Source: Hyposmocoma kahamanoa (taxonomy: Eukaryota > Arthropoda > Insecta > Lepidoptera > Cosmopterigidae). From it: 64,000 nucleotides of DNA. The stretch covers positions 7,852,709-7,916,708 of the forward strand of contig NW_020654080.1 of assembly GCF_003589595.1 (NCBI RefSeq). The letters are read 5' to 3'. Numbering within the stretch: the first letter of the stretch is position 1; every line of letters begins with the position of its first letter. This document shows positions 54,803 to 64,000 of the stretch, piece by piece. The notes under the pieces were generated by a model. The model was not told where the DNA came from. It saw only the letters and a program-made list of their open reading frames with translations, and did not search any database. Position numbers and translations under genes: made by a program.

Positions 54803-54995
54803 TAATTATTAATACAAAGATTGAATACACAGAAAAAATTCCTTCGATCCAGCCGGATTCGAAACGACGTCTTCTAGCTTACCGTGCCGTCGAAGGAAGT
54901 TTTTCTGAGTTTTCGATCTTTGTGTTAATAATTATAACAAACTAGTGGAGTAATTTCACAATAAATAATTGAATATCAATTCAATAAAAATTTAA
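54803..54995. mobile_element. SINE-4, palindromic form
   Basis: About 45-bp arms at 54803-54849 and 54892-54940 are imperfect reverse complements (ATACAAAGATTGAATACACA against TCGATCTTTGTGTTAATAAT). Between them lies the inverted tRNA-like B-box region GCCGGATTCGAAACGACGTC. A normal SINE-4 tail follows. Confidence 0.8.
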
Positions 54996-55150
54996 AATAC
55001 AGTGAATAGCGATATTTCTCGCCAGGACTGGTAACTGTAAAGGTACTAATTGGGTGATAAATTTTTCATAGATTTCTCATAGATGGCGCTACGACTAAAA
55101 AGTCGTTGAAAAACCAAATACAAAGACACGGCGCAAGCACATAGAAAAAT

Positions 55151-55350
55151 TCGTGAGGTCCGTTGGTTCGTTCCGTGGCTTAGTTAGTATAGCGTCTGGC
55201 ACGGTAAGCTAGAAGACGTCGGTTTGAATCCGGCCGGATTGAAGTAATTTTTTCTGAGTGTTCGGTCTTTGCTTTAATAATTACAACAAACTAATGGAAT
55301 AATTTCACAAAACAATAATTGAATATCAATTCAATAAAAATTTATAAAAT
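55151..55350 (+). mobile_element. SINE-4, linear copy
   Basis: tRNA-like head CCGTGGCTTAGTTAGTATAG with B-box GTCGGTTTGAATCCGGCC. The body is TTTTTTCTGAGTGTTCGGTC, and the tail AATTGAATATCAATTCAATA. Confidence 0.85.
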
Positions 55351-55514
55351 AAGTTGTTAGTGGCGGAAAGAAAAAACTTACAAAAAATTCTGAGACCGAC
55401 TCAAAGGGAGGAGAGGAGCTGGAGGGCAAGGATCTCAAGGTTCTGAGATTGAATATCTAATGTCCGGGCCCAATATTATGGGAGAAACTAAACATACGAG
55501 ACTCCTCTGACTCT

Positions 55515-55760
55515 GACACGTGGAGAGAATGGGAGTAGGTCGTGGCGCGAAGAGGGCTTATTTGGGACAACCCGACGAACGCCGACCGGTCGGACAACGG
55601 CGGTACCTAGGCCGCTGGAACGACAAGTCCAGAAAGATCTCAAGGACCTCGGTGCTAGTGGCTGGAAGGAGCAGGCTCAGAACCGGCAGGCGTGGCGGAG
55701 TGTGGTGTCCACTTTGGGTCACTGCGCCACCGAAGTAGTATAATCATTGTATTTTTAGTA
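55515..55760 (+). pseudogene. LINE ORF2 C-terminal fragment
   Basis: The translated stretch RAYLGQPDERRPVGQR is followed in another frame by KDLKDLGASGWKEQAQNRQA and WRSVVST, then a stop. This GRPVGRP-x-x-RW...DRxxWRxLV pattern is the usual C-terminus of RTE-like LINE proteins. Upstream RT is missing. Confidence 0.72.
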
Positions 55761-56204
55761 AGGCAACATCGATCGTTAGTGATTAAATGAATGGCTCTCT
55801 ATTGAGACTCAACAGCCATTGCAAATAGGTTTTAACGGAATAACAAATATTCTCATAATTGCAATATAATGTATGTGTAATTTCAATGGTATTACAATGA
55901 CCAGTAGTATCAAGAAAATTACCGGTCGTCGGAGACCAGGTTCTCTTGTCATTGAGGCCATGGTCTCAAACTATTGAATTCCCTGTACTATGAGTACCTA
56001 CCAGAGCAACGGATTCCACTACAAGGAACTACGCAGAACACCCAAATTAGAACCAAATTTGGAAAGAAAAGTTGTAATTTATTCAGTATAATAAATTTAA
56101 TTTAATAAAAAAACGAAAATAAAATTATTTGTAAAAAGCAATGTAGCGTGAGTTGAAATGTTCTTTGGAAAATTTCAAAATAAGGTATTTCATTATTTAC
56201 TTCT
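55761..56204. other. No recognisable feature
   Basis: AT-rich spacer. Confidence 0.4.
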
Positions 56205-56390
56205 GTAGCTATAGTTAAAAATAAGATGGTTTGCATTAATATTAGATATAACTGGTTGATGACTTTACCACCTCAGTCAACCGTGACCATGGACCTGCAA
56301 AAACAAATATCCGTGTCTAAGATCCGAAAATAGTTTCATTTTCTATGTATAACAATCGCGAAATCCTAAGAACCCTATACAATTTAGAAA
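56205..56390 (+). repeat. RepG next to RepF
   Basis: 56205-56280 matches 10385-10465 (AGATATAACTGGTTGATGAC). 56281-56390 matches the RepF block at 45055-45205 (CCGTGACCATGG; ATAGTTTCATTTTCTATGTA; AACAATCGCGAAATCCTAAG). Confidence 0.75.
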
Positions 56391-56745
56391 AGTGTTTTCC
56401 CAAATTAATACTACCGAAAAACGAACCAGGAGCCTCCTTATCCAGCGCTCGCAGTGCATTAATTCATTTTTACATAATCGGGTTACATAATCGTTATACC
56501 TAAATTGCTCACAGCGTTTTTTATTTATTTCACAGATGAAGGGCTTGGTAACGTTCATCACAAAAATGCGAGAAGCAATGACTATGGAACGTGATTCGGA
56601 ATGTTATTAATCTCTCTTTCAATGGAGATTTCGTCGGTGAAATATTCTTTTTATGAATGCTTTCGCGGTGAAATAACCATATATTTTGAATTGAAATAAA
56701 ATGGATGGGTATAATTGCGGAATGAAGTAACAATAATATAACAAT

Positions 56746-56845
56746 AAAGCCGTGGTAATCTAATGGTTTGACTTAGCAGACGCCCAGGGTTCGAATCCGG
56801 ACTGGCACCTCTGAGTTTCTCGGAATTTATCAGCGAAATTTCGCA
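56746..56845 (+). mobile_element. SINE-1 5' part
   Basis: GCCGTGGTAATCTAATGG head, B-box AGGGTTCGAATCC, then CACCTCTGAGTTTCTCGGAA. It is broken off within the body. Confidence 0.82.
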
Positions 56846-57981
56846 AGTGTTACTTTAAACGCCTCAAAAGTCTTTAGACAGAGATAGCAAAAATATTGTA
56901 AGCTCTAAAAAAGGCATCCACTGTTTCAAAAAAATGTAGCTGTGACACAGTCTGTTAGGGAATTCATTATTATATATTAAAATTAAATTTAGTATCACAA
57001 TTACGTGTGGAAGTATTAAAAAACACCCGACAAAAAACAAATTTGACAGGAGACTGTATAATTTGTTTTTGTCGCTTATACAAGTCGGCGGTAAAGGCTG
57101 TATCACATTAAAATTTCTTTATAACCTTTTTATGGTACCTAGGAAAATACGTTTTTCATACAAAACTGAAGGCATCCTTGCTTGAGTCTGAAGCATCATA
57201 TTTAGTACATTTTAATGTATATTGGGCGTTCAGAGCTTTTCCCATTGTAGGTCACTGGGTTTAGAAGGTTAAAAAGTTTTAACGACAGATCTAAAAGAAG
57301 CTAAAGAAATACCAGAGGCAGCCTCACATATTGGTAAGATTGTCCTCGAGTGTAATAGGTATTACTCATAATTAAATATGTTTATCTTAGTATAATTCAC
57401 ACACCCCTTACATATCCTAGTATTGCTAAGGACGACCCAAACATTTTTGTAAAATATACTCTGTCTATGACGCTTACGATAACAAAGGTTCGCAGTCAAA
57501 AGTATCTAGATTAATTTGCTCTTGCTGTAGTTACCAAGTTTCCTATCTAAATTTATAAAAGAACTACACCATGTACTGAACGAAATTTAAAACAGAATTT
57601 AATAAATGGTTACAGAATCGTTATGAAATAGTTCTATTTGATAATCTATTACGTACGTTTGCCGATATTGACTATTTGCATAACATATTTTCTTAAATGA
57701 AAATTATTTTCGCTTTTATAAATATCGACTTTATATAAAATACATTAATGACGTTATTAAATCTTGTTCTCACTAACCGAAGAGATTCAGTCGGTGCATA
57801 GCAATTTGCTTGAGTCAATATGACGTGGTTAAATAGTTCGTAGTTACGATTGCTTTTCACTCTCGCTCGCTACGAGTGATACAAAAACAACGTTCAAATT
57901 CTTGGCAATTCCAGATTGAATAGACGGATTTCAGCTCATTTTGGGTTACGTTATATTCTTAAATGCTTACATTATTATTAC
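56846..57981. other. No recognisable feature, about 1.1 kb
   Basis: AT-rich. No shared repeat or credible exon. Confidence 0.4.
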
Positions 57982-58219
57982 TAGTCGTAGCAGCAGCTTC
58001 TTGTGAAAGAGTTCGTCCAGGAATGTACTGGCACCTTATCTATTTCTGCCGCCAAGCAATAACGTGAGCATTACTGCATTCCGGTTTTGAAGGGTAAGGG
58101 TGCTGGTGAAATCATAGCCACATAGGACTTGTCAACTTATTATATGTCTTAGGACGATGTGCGCAGTGACAGTGCCCCTCAGATCTTTGCGATTTAAAGC
58201 TCTGAGTGGCACTACAACC
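57982..58219 (+). repeat. RepA copy, 3'-truncated
   Basis: The 5' end GTAGCAGCAGCTTCTTGTGA is present. It stops after GAGTGGCACTACAACCA, so it has no A tail. Confidence 0.9.
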
Positions 58220-58512
58220 ACATATTACTTAATAGTTACTAAGTAACAGATGCATCACTCTCATACAAAATTGAAAATACCTACGCTATAATAGCCTACT
58301 AAATCTGACTAATGTAACGAAGCGCTCACTACGAGAGAAAAGAATCCTGAGCACGCGCTCAGAGAGGTGAAAATAACGTTGCCCCGGAACCGAATGCTAG
58401 GGCTGTACAAGGATTGTAATGTAAATGAAAAACTTGTCAGAGAACTAGCATTGTCGGCGATACACTCAGCGGTAGGCACTTATCGCGTAACCTCGAGCGA
58501 GTGACGGAGCCC

Positions 58513-59104
58513 TTTTTTTACCCAGGGGAAATCCATTATGGATACCACTCGGCCCGGAAGGACCAAGTGGTTATGTCGGACTCCCACCGACTAAAACCCC
58601 TGGGGTGTTCCTCACGGCGCAGACACGGGATCACGGGAAACGCGGTTGCCGACTTCCGCAACCCCGTCTGCGATTGCCCTTGCGGACCCTCCACAGGAGT
58701 CGGCGAACCTACTCCATTCTCCGCTTTGGGTGCCCCGGAACACCAGGGGCACCGTCCAGCATGGGACACTTCGTTGCGGTTAACAGACACCCCCGATCCG
58801 TTACCCGCTGGCCCCCTTAGGGCGGCATGCGATTAAGGTGAGTTAGTCGCCTACGGCCCCGTCGCCTGCGGCGGATTGGAAGCGAGTTGACATCGTCTTC
58901 CCGCTCCCTCTCCGCCGCTTCCTTCAGCGCCATGACGGCTCCACTGAAGGTACTAACCGCCTTCCATACCTCTTTGCTTTCCGCCATGGCTTTCGCCAAG
59001 GCTGGTAGCGATAGGTCTGCGCCTGCTATCGCGGACAACGTGGCGCGAGGCTCCGCCCAAGCTGGGCACTCTTCGCGCGTGTGATACGCGGTATAAAGAA
59101 ATAT
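58513..59104 (-). mobile_element. R1-clade LINE, 5'-truncated
   Basis: The C-terminal 95 codons of ORF2 and a GC-rich 3' UTR of about 300 bases end in a poly(A) of seven (plus-strand T run at 58513-58519). The UTR contains TGTTCCGGGGCACCCAAAGC and is unlike the AT-rich host DNA. The 5' break is near 59104. Confidence 0.85.
58817..59104 (-). pseudogene. R1-clade LINE ORF2 C-terminus
   Basis: The translated stretch HTREECPAWAEPRATL starts with the last part of the CCHC-type motif (H...C). It is followed by SAIAGADLSLPALAKAMAES and KEAAEREREDDVN, then a poly-arginine run RRRRRGRRR. This order (H-T-x-x-x-C-P-x-W, then L-x-G-x-DLSL, then the A-x-EREREDD acidic stretch and Arg run) is characteristic of R1/TRAS/SART-type proteins. 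The endonuclease and RT are lost by 5' truncation. Confidence 0.85.
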
Positions 59105-59404
59105 GGCGTATTTACACCAAGTCGACTGCCGCCATCGCCAAAATCCCCAATCCAATTATAAATACAAATTTAGAAAGGAAGAAAGAATGTACATTTACTT
59201 GTTTACCACAATGACAAAAGAAAAAAAAGGAAACGAAACAAAACAGAACAAACACAAAACATAATCAAAACATTCAACGTAAAACATAAATAAATAATGT
59301 ACTGAAACAAAAACATAAACAAAGCGAAAGAAATGTATATACAAATTAGATTAAATTAAAACTCTAACTATTCGCACAAGTAATAAAAAGAACACTAGAT
59401 ATAG
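59105..59404. other. A-rich stretch, no gene
   Basis: 59210-59350 is rich in AAAC and ACAAAA words. Nothing else is recognised. Confidence 0.4.
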
Positions 59405-59650
59405 AGACACTTAGTGTGGTGTCGGTCTAAATTAGATCTGTGAGACAGCCAATAGCGCGCGCTTATTTCAATTTTATCGCGCGGATCGCGACTATCATGC
59501 GTAGCCATACTACGAGGGCCGGTAGTTATATATTCTCTAGCCCAGCACGCGAGTAGATTTTGAACGCGACTACACCGAACAAGTACAAGAACAAGACAAC
59601 CACTCGACCTTAGTGCAAATCTGCTATTCGCGTAACAACAAACTTGGGAT
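59405..59650. promoter_or_regulatory. Promoter-like segment, possible solo LTR
   Basis: GC-richer sequence with a TTATATATT box near 59526, followed about 30 bases later by GCACGCGAGTAG, and CpG-rich flanks. The layout resembles an LTR promoter or an isolated Pol II promoter. No second copy, target duplication or primer site could be shown. Confidence 0.25.
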
Positions 59651-59893
59651 TCATTATCGCATGGCTCTACGATATAGTTGTCACTTTTAACATCTCAATC
59701 AAAATGGTTATAAGGGCGGAATTTTGGGAATAGCTATAGCTGACGACTTTGTCCAGTACGCATTTTTTTACTATCTACATTATAATATCCGTTTCTTGAC
59801 TACGCAGTCGCTTCCAGCTTTCCGGGACGTAGTAGTATACAAACAATCTACACTAAGTGCATTATTACATTAACTTAAAAGGTATTATTTAAA

Positions 59894-60064
59894 GAGACGG
59901 CTGAACGGTTACCATGCTGAACTGCCACGCAGAGATCCCGGGTTTGATTCCCGGGCCGGGACAAATATTTGTACTTTTATTTCTCTCGTCAGTTTGGGTG
60001 TAATTTGTGGTTGTCTATATGTGTGTCCAAATAGAGTTTTCCTAGTGCAGGGCTATGAGCGTTA
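59894..60064 (+). mobile_element. SINE-2 copy
   Basis: GACGGCTGAACGGTTACCAT head, B-box GGTTTGATTCCCGGGCC, body TCGTCAGTTTGGGTGTAATT. The segment GGCACCCGCGATACAGGG is deleted near the tail. Confidence 0.87.
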
Positions 60065-60540
60065 ATGTACAACACGTCTCGAAAATGTACAGGCTGTTGC
60101 TTTTTATAAAACGATTTTATTTCATTGTTAAAACCGCAGAACAATAAATACAATAGAAGTGCTTAGTGGTTACGTGTGCCAACAGCACGTGGAGGTCAAC
60201 ATACATAAGCTCCGGCTGCTATTTTCGCTTTTTACGTTATAGTCATGTCATTTATCTCGCGCAAAACCTCGAAAATCATGTAAAAATGCCTTATTTGAAT
60301 TGCGAAAGGGATAGTCGCACCTGTAATGTTGTTCATGGTGGTGCTTCACATCATCATTAAGTCTTAATTTATTTAATTTTAATAAATTTTCCATTTTCTG
60401 TTTATCGTAATAGATTTTTTATTTTAAGAAACGACAGTAGGTAAGCCTTATACGAGTACCGTTGCAATATAGTCGACTTTTTTTGGAGAACATTAATACG
60501 GCCGTTAATTCGTTCGTCGTCTTTCAGCTATTGCCGTTAG
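60065..60540. other. No recognisable feature
   Basis: AT-rich. A short plus-strand frame at 60166-60360 shows no family resemblance. Confidence 0.4.
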
Positions 60541-60548
60541 GTGGCAGC

Positions 60549-61117
60549 TAGAGATGGGTTTTTACCCGATAAGGATAAATATCCGATAAATATCCGTTTT
60601 TACTGAGTATTTGTCCTAAAACATTTTTTTATAATAAAATTCATTAGAATTATTTTTTTATTAAATAATTACGTTTTTTCCATTCGTTTATGTAACAATA
60701 CTGTTCTACCTACGTTTTTCGAGTCGAGTGGTATAAAAAATTCGATTGACAGAAAGTTACCAATTTAACTGTTACCCTTGAACTGACCTATCCTGCGTTA
60801 ATAAAGTGCGACTCAAATTTATAATCTTGGGATCTACTGCGTACTAAATAAAGTCATGTTTGGACTTGAAATAGCATAAGAATTCTCTTTCACATTTCAC
60901 ACACAAAATTTATTAATTAAAACACATGATATAAAAAACAAATGTTTATAATTGTGTAGGTACACAAAGCGTTTTAAAAATATACTTTGTTTTACTAAAT
61001 ATAAATAATAAACCACGACTAAAAATATTTATCTATGTTTTTGGATAAATACCGAGTAAAAATGGATATTTATCCTGAGTATTTCTCTCAATGACATTTA
61101 TCCATAACCAATTTCTA
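60549..61117. mobile_element. hAT-like non-autonomous element (569 bp)
   Basis: GTGGCAGC flanks it exactly on both sides (60541-60548 and 61118-61125). An 8-bp target duplication is typical of hAT. The termini TAGAGATGGG and TAGAAATTGG (right end reversed) are short imperfect inverted repeats. Subterminal GGATAAATATCC- and GATAAATATCC-type motifs occur at both ends, in opposite orientation. The interior is AT-rich and non-coding. Confidence 0.82.
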
Positions 61118-61125
61118 GTGGCAGC

Positions 61126-61710
61126 ACATTGAATGAAATTGCAGTACAAAACATTGTAACTTGCAAATAAGTACTAAATAATCAAATAAAAAGGTGAACT
61201 TTATACGATATGCCAACTGGGTAAAGTTTTAATTATATTAACAGTCCAGGATTTGTTACATCTTTTTAAATTAGAAGCTACGACCAAGCGTTATCAAGAT
61301 TTCATAGTGTTATATTATGATAGGTGAGGCAATTATTTATATTGAAATGTGTCTTGCATCGGCACTCAAATCTACCACTCGACCCAATAACTCTTAGCAG
61401 GCGTCGAGGTTTTCCTGTTTGCGATCAAACGACGCCATACTGCCTTTGTTGGCGGACAATTACCTGCACTAAGTGCGAGACTTTACAATAGAATTAACAA
61501 GTCCTTAAACATATATATATTAAACAGGTATGAAGTCGGAAATAAACTTAAAAATTGGTTGCGGACGTTATCTTACGAGACGACAGAAGAGCTTTTGGTC
61601 AAAATCTCATAAATTACTTATTTTAATTTATATTATCCTATCTTGACTATCCTTTTATTGCACTCAACACCACACATACAATCACTCTCACACATATACT
61701 CACCCACAAG
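61126..61710. other. No recognisable feature
   Basis: AT-rich spacer before the CA repeat. Confidence 0.4.

Positions 61711-61755
<45 letters not shown>
61711..61755. repeat. (CA)n microsatellite
   Basis: About 22 uninterrupted CA units. Confidence 0.97.
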
Positions 61756-61757
<2 letters not shown>

Positions 61758-62020
61758 CCACACTATGAGCCTTAACCACACGTTTACGGCACCACACTAC
61801 ATCTAGTTAATTGCAATCCAATGATTGGTTATGTTTCATGATTATAACGGAGAATCTTCATAACACTGTTAACACAGGTCTAGAACCTACAATAGTTTTA
61901 TGATGGTTTAATTATTGTTTGCTTGTAGTACAACCAATTTGTATTTTTGTTTTGTTTTTAAGAAAACAAGTGCTGCTGTACTTAATAGTGTGAGTTTTGG
62001 CAACAGCGGTTCTGATCTCA

Positions 62021-62066
62021 TGGAAGAAAAAAAACAATGGATACTCCATTGTTTTTTTTTCTTCCA
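62021..62066. repeat. About 20-bp inverted repeat, 5-nt loop
   Basis: TGGAAG-A8-CAATGG and CCATTG-T9-CTTCCA with a one-base bulge in the homopolymer. Loop ATACT. Confidence 0.92.
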
Positions 62067-62332
62067 TGCTTAAAAGCTACACGTAACGGCCCACGTACCT
62101 CCTTTGTTCGCTACGTTAAACCAACATAATAATGATAGGAAAAATCCCCAACAAGATAACGGTCCATCGTACAATTTTAATTAGTTGACCGGTGCATTAA
62201 TCAAAATTAATAATTTGCAGCGAGCTAGATAGAGCCGTGAAATTAATTGTGATTCATTACTCGAGATTTATTGCCTCGTCGTCCCTTTACCATTGCGCCG
62301 TACACTTTTGACGCAAGTCGAAGTGATCAAAA

Positions 62333-62377
62333 CCTATCTTCTAGAAAAACGTACCCTACATTTTTCTAGAAGATAGG
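62333..62377. repeat. 17-bp perfect inverted repeat, 11-nt loop
   Basis: CCTATCTTCTAGAAAAA and TTTTTCTAGAAGATAGG flank CGTACCCTACA. Confidence 0.95.
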
Positions 62378-62423
62378 CCTATATGCGCTCATAGTTGGAA
62401 TCACTTGTCTCCTATGTCCTTAT

Positions 62424-62719
62424 ATTAGTAGCAGTAGAGCTCGTGAAAGAGTTCGTTCGGGAACCACTGCCACCTTACCGACTTCTGCCGCAAAGCGGTA
62501 GTGTGAGCACCTGTGTTCCAGTTTTAATGGGTAAGGGTATTGGTGAAGATACAAGCACATGGGACTTGTCAACTTGTGTCTCAAGGTGCCGTGCCCCTCA
62601 AATCTTTGCGATCAAAACGTTCTGTGCGCACTCTGCTCTGGAACTGTTATGGGTAGGCGTGTCTCTTACCACCACCAGGCGAATGACTTGCTCGTCTCGT
62701 CACTTGGTGTGATAAAAAA
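62424..62719 (+). repeat. RepA copy, near full length
   Basis: ATTAGTAGCAGTAGAGCTCG to an A tail of six, somewhat diverged. Confidence 0.92.
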
Positions 62720-63052
62720 CCGCCTATTACGCCGTCAATTTAACGGCGATAATAGAAAAAGCATAACAATAACTAGAAACTTCCAGAAAATCAATCCCAA
62801 AATCCCGAAACAATTTTAAAAAGTTTCGGTTATCCAATATTCTATAGGTGCCCACTACAAGCCACAACTAGAGGATGTTAAGATTATCGGAACCAGAAAA
62901 GTGCTTCAGTTCTTTAATGCTTGATCTTGGCTCCGGACTGCAATTAGTGGTGATCACAATAGATCAGCGATGAGGAACTGCATAGGTCCTAAATGAAGCC
63001 ACCTTAATAATAATAGGCCACCTTAATAAATAATACCTACAGATTTGGTGGA
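62720..63052. other. No recognisable feature
   Basis: A small tandem phrase (GCCACCTTAATAA at 62998 and 63017) is the only structure. Confidence 0.4.
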
Positions 63053-63430
63053 TTTTTTTGTCGATCGACACGTGTGATAAGGCAAATCGGGTAAATGTGT
63101 AAGCAAGAGACGATCGACGTCGTATTTATTCTCGAGCGTCGCGGTCATCACACAAAGTCGAGTAAACGCGTGAGCTACAGATGATTGACATCGTATTTTT
63201 AGTCGATCGATATGAGTGATTAGACAAACTCGGGCAAATGTGTGAGAGCAACACATGGTCGACATCGTATTTTTTTATCGATCTACACGAGTGATCAAAC
63301 AAAATCGAGTAAATGCGAGAGGAACAGATGATCGACATCGTATTATTTAGCGATCGAGCAAAGTGATCAGACAAAATCGAGCAAATGTTGATCAACAGAA
63401 GGTCGACATCGTATTTTATGTCGATCGACG
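63053..63430. repeat. 71-74-bp minisatellite, about 5 copies
   Basis: Each unit ends GA(C/T)(A/G)TCGTAT, at 63125, 63196, 63270, 63343 and 63414, giving spacings of 71, 74, 73 and 71. Each unit holds a CGATCGA- or GTCGATCGAC-type palindrome near its start and an AAATCGAGTAAATG-like core. Units differ by about 20-30% by eye. Because 72 is a multiple of three, the minus strand stays open in two frames across much of it. Confidence 0.9.
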
Positions 63431-63432
63431 CT

Positions 63433-63951
63433 GTGGTATTTAAATTAGGCATGTGTGCCTACTAATTTGTTCCATTTTATTCTTGATATTTGTCGACCAC
63501 TAACAAGTAGGGGTACACAGGGTAGGGGTGACAAGTAGTAAACAAATTATACTAATTTGGGGGGTTATCTTATTTTTATTTTATTCATGTATTTTCAATT
63601 ACCTATACACTAATATACTATAACATAGCGTACGGTAATTTTAGTTTTTAGATCAATGTACTTATGGAATTTGTCATAAATCAATATCTACCTCGGTAAA
63701 CGTCAGTTCCAGTCCCGTTTTAAAGAAGCTACAAACGGAGAAAAATCGAGTAAGACCTTATACGTGATCTAAAACTAAAGCACTCAAAGGCGGATCACAA
63801 AATAGAGCTCGTCAACCCTGAATAAATAATTCACATTCCGTACAAATTCTTAGTCACCCGTGGGATTAAGAGACCTAATTAGAGTTTTTGGTAAGGTCAT
63901 TTACACCCCGACTAATAAACTTAAGATATAATGAAGTAGGTGTTAAGTATG
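63433..63951. other. No recognisable feature
   Basis: AT-rich sequence. Confidence 0.4.
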
Positions 63952-64000
63952 ACGACATCCGTGGTCGAGTGGCTTGCGCATCGGTTTACATGGTGTCGCC
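63952..64000 (+). mobile_element. SINE-3 5' end, cut by window edge
   Basis: GTGGTCGAGTGGCTTGCGCA and CATGGTGTCGCC match the tRNA-like head of the copy at 38636-38913. Confidence 0.75.

Noticed and set aside
58501..58836. 111-codon plus-strand frame in GC-rich DNA
   Set aside because: It is antisense to the 3' UTR and C-terminal coding end of the R1-type LINE; the open frame follows from GC content.
1954..62719. RepA as a CRISPR-like or satellite array
   Set aside because: The copies are dispersed, differ in orientation and truncation, and have A tails; spacing is irregular. It is an interspersed repeat.
478..64000. Several tRNA-like segments (about 480, 1150, 16980, 33720, 38830, 42800, 46240, 52580, 53780, 55190, 56770, 59930, 63955)
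   Set aside because: They have A- and B-box-like sequences but do not fold into proper acceptor and anticodon arms by eye, and each continues into a family-specific body. They are SINE heads, not tRNA genes.

Overview
The window looks like a repeat-rich, AT-rich stretch of an insect nuclear genome, most likely a moth or butterfly. This rests on the repeat content: non-LTR elements of several clades with lepidopteran-style 3' ends, a BEL/Pao LTR element, a mariner, several tRNA-derived SINE families, and two abundant interspersed repeats (called RepA and RepB here). The repeat labels are mine, and I could not search any database. There are no operons, rRNA genes, true tRNA genes or CRISPR arrays.

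Host coding sequence is sparse. The one convincing gene is a Ras-family GTPase of the RASD (Dexras1/Rhes) type on the minus strand. Two exons are visible: 40468-40288, which carries the switch II-to-G4 region with an NKCD motif, and 37582-37132, which carries the G5 motif ETSAK and ends in a CAAX box, CVIQ. The P-loop exons are not seen, so they probably lie beyond 64 kb. A short first exon with a THAP zinc-finger start is at 41947-42017 (+). An unassigned 44-codon spliced first exon is at 35282-35150 (-), inside nested inverted repeats.

Most of the window is mobile DNA. By position: 1-10 kb holds microsatellites, RepA and RepB copies, a short MITE and LINE scraps. At 10.8-13.7 kb lies an internally deleted BEL/Pao element with two identical 211-bp LTRs and a 5-bp target duplication. 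From 14 to 23.5 kb there are RepA and RepB copies, including a head-to-head RepB pair, and a Jockey-like LINE fragment. At 23.9-27.4 kb is a LINE with an uninterrupted 1040-codon EN-RT frame. Fragments of RTE-like LINEs and SINEs fill 27-36 kb. The RASD-like locus and THAP exon occupy 36.9-42 kb. Further on come a gag scrap and Jockey-type LINE remnant (45-48 kb), a dead mariner (49.3-50.2 kb), a PIF/Harbinger-like MITE (50.6-51.0 kb), SINE copies (52-57 kb), an R1-clade LINE tail (58.5-59.1 kb), a hAT-like MITE with an 8-bp duplication (60.5-61.1 kb) and a 71-74-bp minisatellite (63.05-63.43 kb).

Nothing here forms a pathway or gene cluster. The connecting theme is parasite and host: RT-encoding elements, and short non-autonomous elements that share their tails or terminal repeats, all packed in and around one or two host genes with long introns. 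Repeat borders are by eye and may be off by 5-20 bases.
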